A stretch of DNA of 26,981 nt from DATEJJ01 sp039649115. GTDB lineage: Bacteria; Actinomycetota; Actinomycetes; Mycobacteriales; Micromonosporaceae. The stretch's first letter is position 1; each line of letters starts with the position of its first letter. The notes beneath the pieces are model-generated. The model saw only the letters and a program-made list of their open reading frames with translations. It did no database searches and was not told where the DNA came from. Location: contig JBBWZQ010000403.1 of the NCBI GenBank assembly GCA_039649115.1, forward strand, positions 1 to 26,981. The letters run 5' to 3'. The position numbers were made by a program, and so were the translations under genes. Positions 15,537 to 24,284 of the stretch are shown here, one piece after another.

Positions 15537-15785
15537 TCAGTGGGTGAGCTTGATCACGGCGAGCAGGACCAGGCCGGCGAGAACCGCCAGCCGGGCGGCG
15601 CGGGTGGCCGGCGGCTGCACCCGCCAGGTCAGGGTGCAGAGCGCGAACAGGGCGGCCGCGATCGCGAGCAGCAGCACGGCGCCGACCAGGCCGGGTGCGA
15701 AGAGCGCCACCAGGACGAGTACGGCGGCGAGGCCGAACACGGCGGCGCGGTTGGCGCGGGCCAGGCGGTACAGGAGAGCGGGCAC
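15537..15785 (-). CDS. Small three-helix membrane protein (DUF6703-like)
   Basis: An 82-residue hydrophobic protein starting at GTG 15785, with a GAGGAGCGAGG ribosome site just upstream. Three predicted helices lie at about 15-31, 33-51 and 63-79, with Arg-rich loops. It resembles small actinobacterial membrane proteins of unknown function; the DUF6703 label is from memory and not certain. It lies directly upstream of the SmtB-type regulator on the same strand (26 nt gap) and is divergent from the ABM-domain gene. Confidence 0.7.
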   Translation of the reverse strand: MPALLYRLARANRAAVFGLAAVLVLVALFAPGLVGAVLLLAIAAALFALCTLTWRVQPPATRAARLAVLAGLVLLAVIKLTH

Positions 15786-15848
15786 GCCTCGCTCCTCTAG
15801 GCTCGGTGGGGTACCGACCGTCTATTCAACCATCACGGGAGGCGCACA

Positions 15849-16181
15849 GTGCTGGTGGTCAACCGGTTCGCCGTGGCGGGCGAGGACCAGGGGACCTTCG
15901 CCGGGCGGGCCCGGGCCGCCCTGGGCGCGCTGGCCGCCCGCCCGGGCTACGTGCGCGGCAGCCTGAGCCGGGCGTACGACGACCCGGACCGCTGGTGCCT
16001 GGTCACCGAGTGGGAGTCGGTGGGCGCGTACCGGCGGGCGCTGTCCGCCTTTGACGTCAAGGTCACCGCGACCCCCCTGCTGGCCGAGTCCCTGGACGAG
16101 CCGTCGGCCTACGAGGAGCTGGCGCTCGCGGGGCCGGCCGGACCGGTGACGGTGGTGCAGAGCGACCGGGCACCCGCGTGA
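15849..16181 (+). CDS. Antibiotic-biosynthesis-monooxygenase (ABM) domain protein
   Basis: A 110-residue dimeric alpha/beta-barrel type protein. The N-terminus (MLVVNRFAVAGEDQGTFAGR) and the middle (GYVRGSLSRAYDDPDRWCLV, then TEWESVGAYRRAL) follow the ABM/heme-degrading monooxygenase-like fold. GTG 15849 has GGGAGG at the right distance. Such proteins act on quinones, haem or unknown small molecules, and the substrate here is unknown. Its stop TGA overlaps the ATG of the following membrane protein by one base (16181), so the two are co-translated. Confidence 0.8.
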   Translation: MLVVNRFAVAGEDQGTFAGRARAALGALAARPGYVRGSLSRAYDDPDRWCLVTEWESVGAYRRALSAFDVKVTATPLLAESLDEPSAYEELALAGPAGPVTVVQSDRAPA

Positions 16182-16681
16182 TGACCGAGCCAGCGGGAGC
16201 CCCGGCCCCGCCACCCGGCCCGGGCGTGCAGGTGCCCTTCGCCGCGCCGCCGGCCGAGCGGGACCGGCGCCGGCTGTGGATCGGGCTGGGCGTCGGCGGT
16301 GCCCTCCTGGCACTGTGCTGCGTCGGTGGCATCTTCGGCTTCGGCGCGCTGGTCGTGCAGACCAGCCGCAGCCTGCTCGCCGAGGCGACCACCGTGGTCG
16401 GCGACTACCTGGACGCGCTGCACGACCGCAACTACCCGACCGCGTACGACCAGCTGTGCGCGAGCCTGCAGAACCAGATCAGCCTGGACCAGTTCCAGAC
16501 CACCGAGGACGCGCAGCCGCCGTTGGTCGGCTACACGCTCGACCAGCCGCGCGCGCAGGGCTCCGCCGTCTGGGTGAAGGCCCACGTGACCCGGGAGAAC
16601 GATCTGCAGGCGCCCGACTTCCGGCTCGTCCAGGAGGGCCGGGGGACGACCGCCCTCAAGATCTGCGCGATCACCCAGTAA
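16181..16681 (+). CDS. Single-pass membrane protein with DUF4878-like extracytoplasmic domain
   Basis: A 166-residue protein: a Pro/Ala-rich cytoplasmic N-terminus, one transmembrane helix at about 28-52 (LWIGLGVGGALLALCCVGGI), then an exported domain beginning with EATTVVGDYLDALHDRNYPT. That segment is typical of DUF4878/NTF2-like lipoprotein-like domains (a helix that precedes a cone-shaped beta sheet). The function is unknown. ATG 16181 overlaps the previous stop; a GTG at 16178 would add one Met-equivalent residue and cannot be excluded. It is followed by the glyS promoter region. Confidence 0.75.
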   Translation: MTEPAGAPAPPPGPGVQVPFAAPPAERDRRRLWIGLGVGGALLALCCVGGIFGFGALVVQTSRSLLAEATTVVGDYLDALHDRNYPTAYDQLCASLQNQISLDQFQTTEDAQPPLVGYTLDQPRAQGSAVWVKAHVTRENDLQAPDFRLVQEGRGTTALKICAITQ

Positions 16682-16769
16682 TCTGGTGCGGCTGGTCTAC
16701 GGACGTCCTACCCTCGCTATATCGCGACCACCGCCGACAGCCAGCCGGCGGCGCACCCAGGAGGTACCC
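16682..16769 (+). promoter_or_regulatory. glyS leader and promoter region
   Basis: The 88-nt gap contains TACCCT and CTATATCG (around 16709-16725) as -10-like words, and an ideal AGGAGG ribosome site at 16759-16764, five bases before ATG 16770. No T-box antiterminator or zinc-repressor palindrome was recognised. Confidence 0.45.
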
Positions 16770-18149
16770 ATGCCCATCGACCGCATCGACGCCGTTGTCT
16801 CCCTCGCCAAGCGCCGGGGCTTCGTCTACCCGTCCAGCGAGATCTACGGCGGATCCCGGTCGGCGTGGGACTACGGCCCGCTCGGCGTCGAGCTGAAGGA
16901 GAACGTCCGCCGGCAGTGGTGGCGGGCGATGGTGCAGGAGCGCGACGACATCGTGGGCCTCGACTCCGCGGTCGTCCTCGCCCGGGACGTGTGGGTCGCC
17001 TCCGGCCACGTGGCCGAGTTCGTCGACCCGCTCACCGAGTGCCAGTCCTGCCACAAGCGCTTCCGGGCCGACCAGCTGGAGGAGGCGTACGAGCACAAGC
17101 ACGGCCGGCCGCCCACCTCCCTCGCGGAGATCAACTGCCCGAACTGCGGCAACAAGGGCACCTTCACCGAGCCGCGGATGTTCAACGGCCTGATGAAGAC
17201 CTTCCTGGGCCCGGTGGAGAGCGACGAGGGCCTGCACTACCTGCGGCCGGAGACGGCACAGGGCATCTTCATCAACTTCAACAACGTGGCCACCTCGGCG
17301 CGCAAGAAGCCGCCGTTCGGCATCGCCCAGGTGGGCAAGAGCTTCCGCAACGAGATCACCCCGGGGAACTTCATCTTCCGGACCCGCGAGTTCGAGCAGA
17401 TGGAGATGGAGTACTTCGTCGAGCCCGGTACCGACGAGGAGTGGCACGAGTACTGGCTGCGGCAGCGCTGGGACTGGTACCTGAACCTGGGCCTGTCCGA
17501 GGCGAACCTGCGCTTCTACGAGCACCCCAAGGAGAAGCTCTCGCACTACTCCAAGCGCACCGTCGACATCGAGTACCGCTTCCAGTTCGGCGGCACCGAC
17601 TTCGCGGAGCTGGAGGGCATCGCCAACCGCACCAACTTCGACCTCACCACGCACAGCAAGCACTCGGGTGTCGACCTGTCCTACTTCGACGCCGAGAAGG
17701 GCGAGCGGTGGGTGCCGTTCGTCGTCGAGCCCGCGGCCGGCCTGACCCGTGCGGTGCTCGCCTTCCTGCTGGAGGCGTACGACGAGGACGAGGCGCCCAA
17801 CACCAAGGGCGGCGTGGACAAGCGCACGGTCATGCGGTTCGACAAGCGGCTGGCTCCGGTGAAGGTCGCGGTGCTCCCGCTGTCGCGCAACTCCGAGCTG
17901 TCCCCGAAGGCGCGGGCGCTGGCGGCGGCGCTGCGCAAGCGCTGGCAGGTGGAGTTCGACGACGCGCAGGCGATCGGCCGCCGGTACCGCCGGCAGGACG
18001 AGATCGGCACGCCGTACTGCGTGACGGTCGACTTCGACACGCTGCAGGACAACGCGGTGACCGTGCGGGACCGGGACTCGATGGCGCAGGAGCGGGTCTC
18101 GATCGACCAGGTCGAGTCGTACCTGAGCGACCGCCTGCCGGTGTGCTGA
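16770..18149 (+). CDS. glyS: Glycyl-tRNA synthetase (dimeric class II type)
   Basis: A 459-residue alpha2-type enzyme. Class II core features are visible: the N-terminal RRGFVYPSSEIYGG and WDYGPLGVELKENV, motif 2 in FRNEITPGNFIFRTREFEQM, and motif 3 in PAAGLTRAVLAFLLEAY. An insert carries a four-cysteine zinc site (Cys91/Cys94 and Cys123/Cys126). The last ~100 residues form the anticodon-binding domain. It charges tRNA-Gly in the cytoplasm. ATG 16770 with AGGAGG at 16759 is an unambiguous start, although the open frame extends to 16686. In Streptomyces and mycobacteria glyS neighbours zinc-regulation genes, as in part here. It ends 17 nt from the convergent xdhC-like stop. Confidence 0.97.
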   Translation: MPIDRIDAVVSLAKRRGFVYPSSEIYGGSRSAWDYGPLGVELKENVRRQWWRAMVQERDDIVGLDSAVVLARDVWVASGHVAEFVDPLTECQSCHKRFRADQLEEAYEHKHGRPPTSLAEINCPNCGNKGTFTEPRMFNGLMKTFLGPVESDEGLHYLRPETAQGIFINFNNVATSARKKPPFGIAQVGKSFRNEITPGNFIFRTREFEQMEMEYFVEPGTDEEWHEYWLRQRWDWYLNLGLSEANLRFYEHPKEKLSHYSKRTVDIEYRFQFGGTDFAELEGIANRTNFDLTTHSKHSGVDLSYFDAEKGERWVPFVVEPAAGLTRAVLAFLLEAYDEDEAPNTKGGVDKRTVMRFDKRLAPVKVAVLPLSRNSELSPKARALAAALRKRWQVEFDDAQAIGRRYRRQDEIGTPYCVTVDFDTLQDNAVTVRDRDSMAQERVSIDQVESYLSDRLPVC

Positions 18150-18168
18150 CCGCTGGAAGCTGACCGCT
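18145..18168. repeat. Two 10-bp direct repeats containing both convergent stop codons
   Basis: GCTGACCGCT occurs at 18145-18154 and again at 18159-18168. The glyS TGA (18147-18149) lies in the first copy and the xdhC-like stop (18167-18169, minus) overlaps the second. This is probably a small tandem duplication. No hairpin terminator is apparent. Confidence 0.6.
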
Positions 18169-18691
18169 AGTAAAACCCGCCGGGGCGGCCGTTGCGGTCG
18201 GCGATGAGGCCGGCGAGCGTGGCGATGGCGATCTCCGGTGGGGTGTGGGAGCCGATGTTCAGCCCGATCGGCCGGTGTACCCGCGCGATGTCCGCCTCGG
18301 CGACGCCCAGCTCGCGCAGGGCCGCCAGGTGTGGTGCCGTGTGCCGGGGGCTGCCCATCACACCGACCCACCGCGCCGGCAGCGCGAGCACGTCGCGCAG
18401 CACGTGTCCGAGCTCCGGCCGGTCGTGGTCGGCGACGACCACGTCGGCGGTGGCGTCCACAAAGGACTCCAGCGCGGCGGCGGCGAGGTGGTCGGCGTGC
18501 GCGGCGGCGACCCGCAGGTCCGACGCCGGCTCCACCAGTACGGTCCGGTAGCCGAGGTCCCGGCCGAAGTGCAGCAGGTGCACGGCGACGGGGGACGCGA
18601 AGACCGCGACGAGGGTGCGCGGTTCGCCGTCGGGAGGCAGGTCACCGTGCGCCATCGCACACGCCGGATCCGGCAGGGTCGAGTGTGCCAC
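18167..18691 (-). CDS. XdhC-family protein, C-terminal Rossmann domain only
   Basis: A 174-residue protein matching the C-terminal nucleotide-binding half of XdhC/CoxI (GVMGSPRHTAPHLAALRELG, then RVHRPIGLNIGSHTPPEIAI), with an N-terminal beta-alpha-beta segment starting TLVAVFASPVAVHLLHFG. XdhC proteins help insert sulfurated molybdenum cofactor into xanthine dehydrogenase-like enzymes. The N-terminal XdhC_CoxI domain is absent and no molybdoenzyme gene is nearby, so the role is uncertain. GTG 18691 was chosen because a -10-like GATACT sits 6 nt upstream; ATG 18655 gives a protein 12 residues shorter. The gene is divergent from dus, with the two start codons only 18 nt apart. Confidence 0.8.
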   Translation of the reverse strand: MAHSTLPDPACAMAHGDLPPDGEPRTLVAVFASPVAVHLLHFGRDLGYRTVLVEPASDLRVAAAHADHLAAAALESFVDATADVVVADHDRPELGHVLRDVLALPARWVGVMGSPRHTAPHLAALRELGVAEADIARVHRPIGLNIGSHTPPEIAIATLAGLIADRNGRPGGFY

Positions 18692-18696
18692 CTGCC

Positions 18697-18703
18697 TAGT
18701 ATC
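18697..18703. promoter_or_regulatory. Overlapping divergent -10 elements shared by xdhC-like and dus
   Basis: TAGTATC on the plus strand reads GATACTA on the minus strand. TAGTAT (18697-18702) is 7 nt before the dus GTG at 18710. GATACT (18703-18698, minus) is 6 nt before the xdhC-like GTG at 18691. The same base pairs would thus serve as -10 for two opposite leaderless genes. Confidence 0.55.
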
Positions 18704-18709
18704 AATGAC

Positions 18710-19912
18710 GTGACCCCCGCACTGACCCTGGGCCCGTACCGGGTGGACCCGCCGGTGGTGCTCGCCCCGATGGCGGGCATCACCAACATCGCGTTCCGCC
18801 GGCTGTGCCGGGAGTGGGCCGGCCCCGGCAATCCGGGCGAGCGCAGCCGGAGCCGGGGTTTGGCGGAGGCGAGCACGCCCAACGCTGCGCCAGCCTCGGC
18901 CACGGGGCTGTACGTCTGCGAGATGGTCACCACCCGGGCGCTGGTGGAGCGCAGTCCGCGGACCCTTCGGATGCTCGCCTTCGACCGGGGGGAGCGGCCG
19001 CGCAGCCTGCAGCTTTACGGGGTGGACCCGGGCGTGGTCGGCGCCGCGGTACGGATGATCGTGGACGAGGACCTGGCCGACCACATCGACCTGAACTTCG
19101 GCTGCCCGGTGCCCAAGGTGACCCGCAAGGGAGGCGGTGCCGCGCTCCCGTGGCGGTACCGGCTCTTCGAGCGGATCCTGCGCGCGGCGGTACGGGAGGC
19201 CGGCGGCCGGCCGGTGACGGTCAAGATGCGCATGGGCATCGACGACGACCACCTGACCTACCTCCAGGCGGGCCGGGTCGCGCAGGACGCCGGGGTGGCC
19301 TGGGTGGCGCTGCACGGGCGCACCGCCGCCCAGCGGTACTCGGGCCGGGCCGACTGGCCGGCGATAGCCGCGCTCAAGGCGGCGCTGTCCATCCCGGTGC
19401 TGGGCAACGGCGACGTCTGGGAGGCCGACGACGCGCTGCGGATGATGCGGGAGACCGGCGCCGACGGCGTGGTGGTCGGCCGCGGCTGCCTCGGCCGGCC
19501 GTGGCTGTTCGCGGATCTGGTGGCCGCGTTCGCCGGCCGGGGCCAGCGGGTGCGCCCGGGGCTGGGCGAGGTCGCCGCGGCGATGCGCCGGCACGCGCAG
19601 TTGCTGACCGAGTGGCTGGGCGCGGAGCACGAGGGGTGTACCGATTTTCGCAAGCACGTGGCGTGGTACCTCAAGGGCTACCCCGCCGGTACCGACCTGC
19701 GCCGGCGCCTCGCCATGATCTCCTCGCTCGCGGAACTGGACGACCTGCTCGGCAAGCTGGACGTGGACGCGCCGTTCCCGGTCGAGATCCTCGGCCAGCC
19801 GCGCGGCCGTACGAATTCGCCGGGAAAGGTGTTCCTGCCCGACGGCTGGCTCGCCGACCGCGACGACATGGGCGTGCCGGAGGGCGCTGAGCTGGCCGAT
19901 TCCGGTGGCTGA
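18710..19912 (+). CDS. dus: tRNA-dihydrouridine synthase with an enlarged N-terminal loop
   Basis: A 400-residue FMN-dependent Dus of the DusB-like actinobacterial group. Motifs: VLAPMAGITNIAFRRLC, LYVCEMVTTRALVERS, the tRNA/FMN loop DLNFGCPVPKVTRKGGGAAL, HGRTAAQRYSG, PVLGNGDVWEADDA and VVVGRGCLGRPWL, then a C-terminal helical tRNA-binding domain. It reduces uridines in tRNA to dihydrouridine. GTG 18710 is supported by the leaderless -10 box and by the family N-terminus. Between RRLCRE and GLYVCEM there are about 30 residues where the mycobacterial homologue, as I recall it, has about 10. The extra part is rich in Arg, Ser, Pro and Ala and coincides with the hairpin repeat at 18841-18890. The fold should tolerate it because it lies in a surface loop. 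Confidence 0.93.
   Translation: MTPALTLGPYRVDPPVVLAPMAGITNIAFRRLCREWAGPGNPGERSRSRGLAEASTPNAAPASATGLYVCEMVTTRALVERSPRTLRMLAFDRGERPRSLQLYGVDPGVVGAAVRMIVDEDLADHIDLNFGCPVPKVTRKGGGAALPWRYRLFERILRAAVREAGGRPVTVKMRMGIDDDHLTYLQAGRVAQDAGVAWVALHGRTAAQRYSGRADWPAIAALKAALSIPVLGNGDVWEADDALRMMRETGADGVVVGRGCLGRPWLFADLVAAFAGRGQRVRPGLGEVAAAMRRHAQLLTEWLGAEHEGCTDFRKHVAWYLKGYPAGTDLRRRLAMISSLAELDDLLGKLDVDAPFPVEILGQPRGRTNSPGKVFLPDGWLADRDDMGVPEGAELADSGG
18841..18890 (+). repeat. Hairpin-forming intragenic repeat inserted in dus
   Basis: GCGCAGC (18841-18847) is complementary to GCTGCGC (18884-18890). Inside, GTTTGGCG (18858-18865) pairs with CGCCCAAC (18876-18883) at 7 of 8 positions, leaving a 10-nt bulge (18848-18857) and a 10-nt loop. 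Positions 18843-18888 match the second ECF ATPase repeat unit at 35 of 46 positions by hand alignment, and 18841-18857 match dgt 24508-24524 exactly. Confidence 0.7.
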
Positions 19913-19924
19913 ACTGGTGCGAAC

Positions 19925-19930
19925 TATACT
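19925..19930 (+). promoter_or_regulatory. ppdK -10 element
   Basis: TATACT, the best sigma-A-like -10 hexamer in the window, lies 12 nt after the dus stop. It would start transcription near 19937 and give a leader of about 50 nt before ppdK. No good -35 is visible. Confidence 0.6.
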
Positions 19931-19957
19931 TCCGCACGACTACGAGTTGTGTGCGGA
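19931..19957 (+). other. Small inverted repeat in the ppdK promoter/leader
   Basis: TCCGCAC (19931-19937) and GTGCGGA (19951-19957) are exact complements with a 13-nt spacer, placed immediately after the -10 box and covering the expected transcription start. It could be an operator for a dimeric regulator or a 5' stabilising stem. Confidence 0.5.
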
Positions 19958-19987
19958 GAATCACCAGACCCAGCGCTGGAGGGTGGC

Positions 19988-22675
<2,688 letters not shown>

Positions 22676-22722
22676 GCATGGAAGAGCGTAACCTGGGAAT
22701 TTACCTGTAGTTCGGCATGTGC

Positions 22723-22749
22723 GGCCGCCCCCGAAGCCCGGGGGCGGCC
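22723..22749 (+). terminator. ppdK terminator hairpin
   Basis: GGCCGCCCCCG (22723-22733) pairs exactly with CGGGGGCGGCC (22739-22749), leaving a 5-nt loop. It lies 47 nt after the ppdK stop and ahead of the ribosome site of the next gene. Confidence 0.85.
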
Positions 22750-22787
22750 CGCGCGTGGCACCCCCCCGGCCCCTGGAGGTACGCACT

Positions 22788-23144
22788 ATGGCCAGTCGGT
22801 GGTACACCGTCGTCGTCGACGCGTCGGACCCGGCGCGGCTGGCCAGGTGGTGGGCCGAGGTGCTCGACTACCGGATCCTGTTCGAGACCGCCGACGAGGT
22901 GGTGGTCGCGCGGGACGAGAACACCTACCCCGGCCTGGTGTTCGTACCCGTGCCGGAGCCCAGGACGGTGAAGAACCGGCTGCACATCGACCTCAACCCC
23001 GACGACCAGGACGCCGAGGTCGAGCGCCTCGTCGACAAGGGGGCCCGGCGGGTGGACGTCGGGCAGGGGGAGAAGGCCACCTGGGTCGTGCTCGCGGATC
23101 CGGAGGGCAACGAGTTCTGCGTGCTGCGCGCCCGGAACCAGTGA
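22788..23144 (+). CDS. VOC (glyoxalase/bleomycin resistance-like) domain protein
   Basis: A 118-residue single-domain protein of the vicinal-oxygen-chelate fold. The first beta-alpha-beta unit begins RWYTVVVDASDPARLARWWA, and the second ends with WVVLADPEGNEFCVL, the DPxGN-F-C signature of the Glyoxalase_6-like subgroup. HIDL supplies a likely metal or fold residue in the middle. Reaction and ligand are unknown. ATG 22788 has GGAGG 8 nt upstream. The stop TGA is read as GTGA and opens the triplicated segment described at 23141-23177. Confidence 0.88.
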   Translation: MASRWYTVVVDASDPARLARWWAEVLDYRILFETADEVVVARDENTYPGLVFVPVPEPRTVKNRLHIDLNPDDQDAEVERLVDKGARRVDVGQGEKATWVVLADPEGNEFCVLRARNQ

Positions 23145-23191
23145 CCGCGGAGCCCCGATGACCACGGAGCCCCGATGACCACGGAGCCGTC
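23141..23191 (+). repeat. Triplicated 17-nt start-codon segment with two 6-codon mini-ORFs
   Basis: RTGACCRCGGAGCCCCG recurs with a 17-nt period at 23141, 23158 and 23175; the last copy continues into the AI-2E gene. GTG 23141 and ATG 23158 each open a six-codon frame that stops at TGA, overlapping the next ATG (ATGA). The VOC stop itself overlaps GTG 23141. Confidence 0.85.
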
Positions 23192-24284
23192 CCCGGCCGA
23201 TGAGGAGCCGACCCCGCCGCCGCTGAGCATGCGCACCGTCTTCTGGTACGGGGTGGTCGGCGCGCTCGGTGTGCTCACCGTGTACATCGGCGCGCTGACC
23301 GTGTACGCGGTACGCACGGTGCTGGTCCAGGTGGTGATCGCGGTGTTCGTCGCGGTCAGCCTCGACCCCGCGGTGCGCTGGATGATCAGCCGCGGGATCA
23401 AGCGCTCCCACGGGGTGGCCATCATCCTGCTGTTCGTGCTCCTGCTCATCGCCGGTCTGCTCTGGCTGGTGCTGCCACCGCTGATCCGGGAGGCACCCAA
23501 GCTGGTCAGCGACTTCCCCGCCTACCTCAACAACCTCCGGGCGCGCTCGCCGAGCCTGCGGCACCTGGAGGACCGGTTCGACCTGCAGAAGCGGCTCACC
23601 GAGGTCGCCTCGAACCTGCCGGGCAAGCTCGGTGGCCAGGCGCTGTCCTTCGGCCGGCGCTTCCTGGGCGCGCTGGGCTCCACGCTGCTGATCGCGGTGC
23701 TCACCATCTACTTCATGGCGGACCTGCCGCGGCTGCGCCGGGCTCTGGTGCGGCTGTTCCCGAAGCAGTACCGGCCCGGCGTCAGCCACGCGGTGAACGT
23801 GGTCATCGACAAGGTCGGCGGGTACATGATCGGCAACTTGATCATTTCCGTCTTCGCCGGTGTCTCGACGTTCATCGCCTGCATGGCGCTGCGGATACCG
23901 TTCGCCGTGCCGCTCGCGGTCTTTGTCGCCCTGCTGGACCTGATCCCCATGGTCGGCGCGACGCTGGGCGCGGTGATCACGGTGGTCGTCGCGCTGGCGA
24001 CGACCAACCTGTGGCCCAACACCGTCCTGCTGGCCGTGTTCTTCCTGCTCTACCAGCAACTGGAGAACTATCTGATCGCGCCGCGCGTGCTGCGCAACTC
24101 GGTACAGCTGCCGGCGCTGGGGGTACTGCTCGCCGCCCTGGTCGGCGGCAGCGTGCTGGGCCTGATCGGCGCGCTGATGGCGATACCGGTGGCGGCCGCG
24201 ATCAAGGCCGTCGCGACGCCGGTGATGCGGGCGCGGGACGACGAGCCGGACGAGACTACGCTCGACACCGATGTCGCAAAATGA
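23175..24284 (+). CDS. AI-2E family (PerM/TqsA-like) transporter
   Basis: A 369-residue polytopic membrane protein. About eight hydrophobic helices are arranged in the AI-2E exporter pattern: two near the N-terminus (about 20-60), one at about 75-100, a soluble segment (105-165), a helix at about 157-180, then a dense C-terminal bundle including VPLAVFVALLDLIPMVGATL and the conserved YQQLENYLIAPRVL motif. Family members export small molecules or ions (TqsA, AI-2; others Na+/Li+ antiport); the substrate here is unknown. ATG 23175 is the last of three repeated start-like copies. The gene ends 14 nt inside dgt. Confidence 0.88.
   Translation: MTTEPSPADEEPTPPPLSMRTVFWYGVVGALGVLTVYIGALTVYAVRTVLVQVVIAVFVAVSLDPAVRWMISRGIKRSHGVAIILLFVLLLIAGLLWLVLPPLIREAPKLVSDFPAYLNNLRARSPSLRHLEDRFDLQKRLTEVASNLPGKLGGQALSFGRRFLGALGSTLLIAVLTIYFMADLPRLRRALVRLFPKQYRPGVSHAVNVVIDKVGGYMIGNLIISVFAGVSTFIACMALRIPFAVPLAVFVALLDLIPMVGATLGAVITVVVALATTNLWPNTVLLAVFFLLYQQLENYLIAPRVLRNSVQLPALGVLLAALVGGSVLGLIGALMAIPVAAAIKAVATPVMRARDDEPDETTLDTDVAK
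24257..24262 (+). promoter_or_regulatory. Possible -10 element for leaderless dgt
   Basis: TACGCT lies 8 nt before ATG 24271, inside the 3' end of the AI-2E gene. No ribosome site is visible before that ATG. The spacing is slightly longer than at the other leaderless candidates. Confidence 0.3.

Noticed and set aside
16682..16769. T-box or zinc-repressor operator upstream of glyS
   Set aside because: The gap is only 88 nt, with no T-box sequence (no UGGN antiterminator core) and no convincing palindrome.
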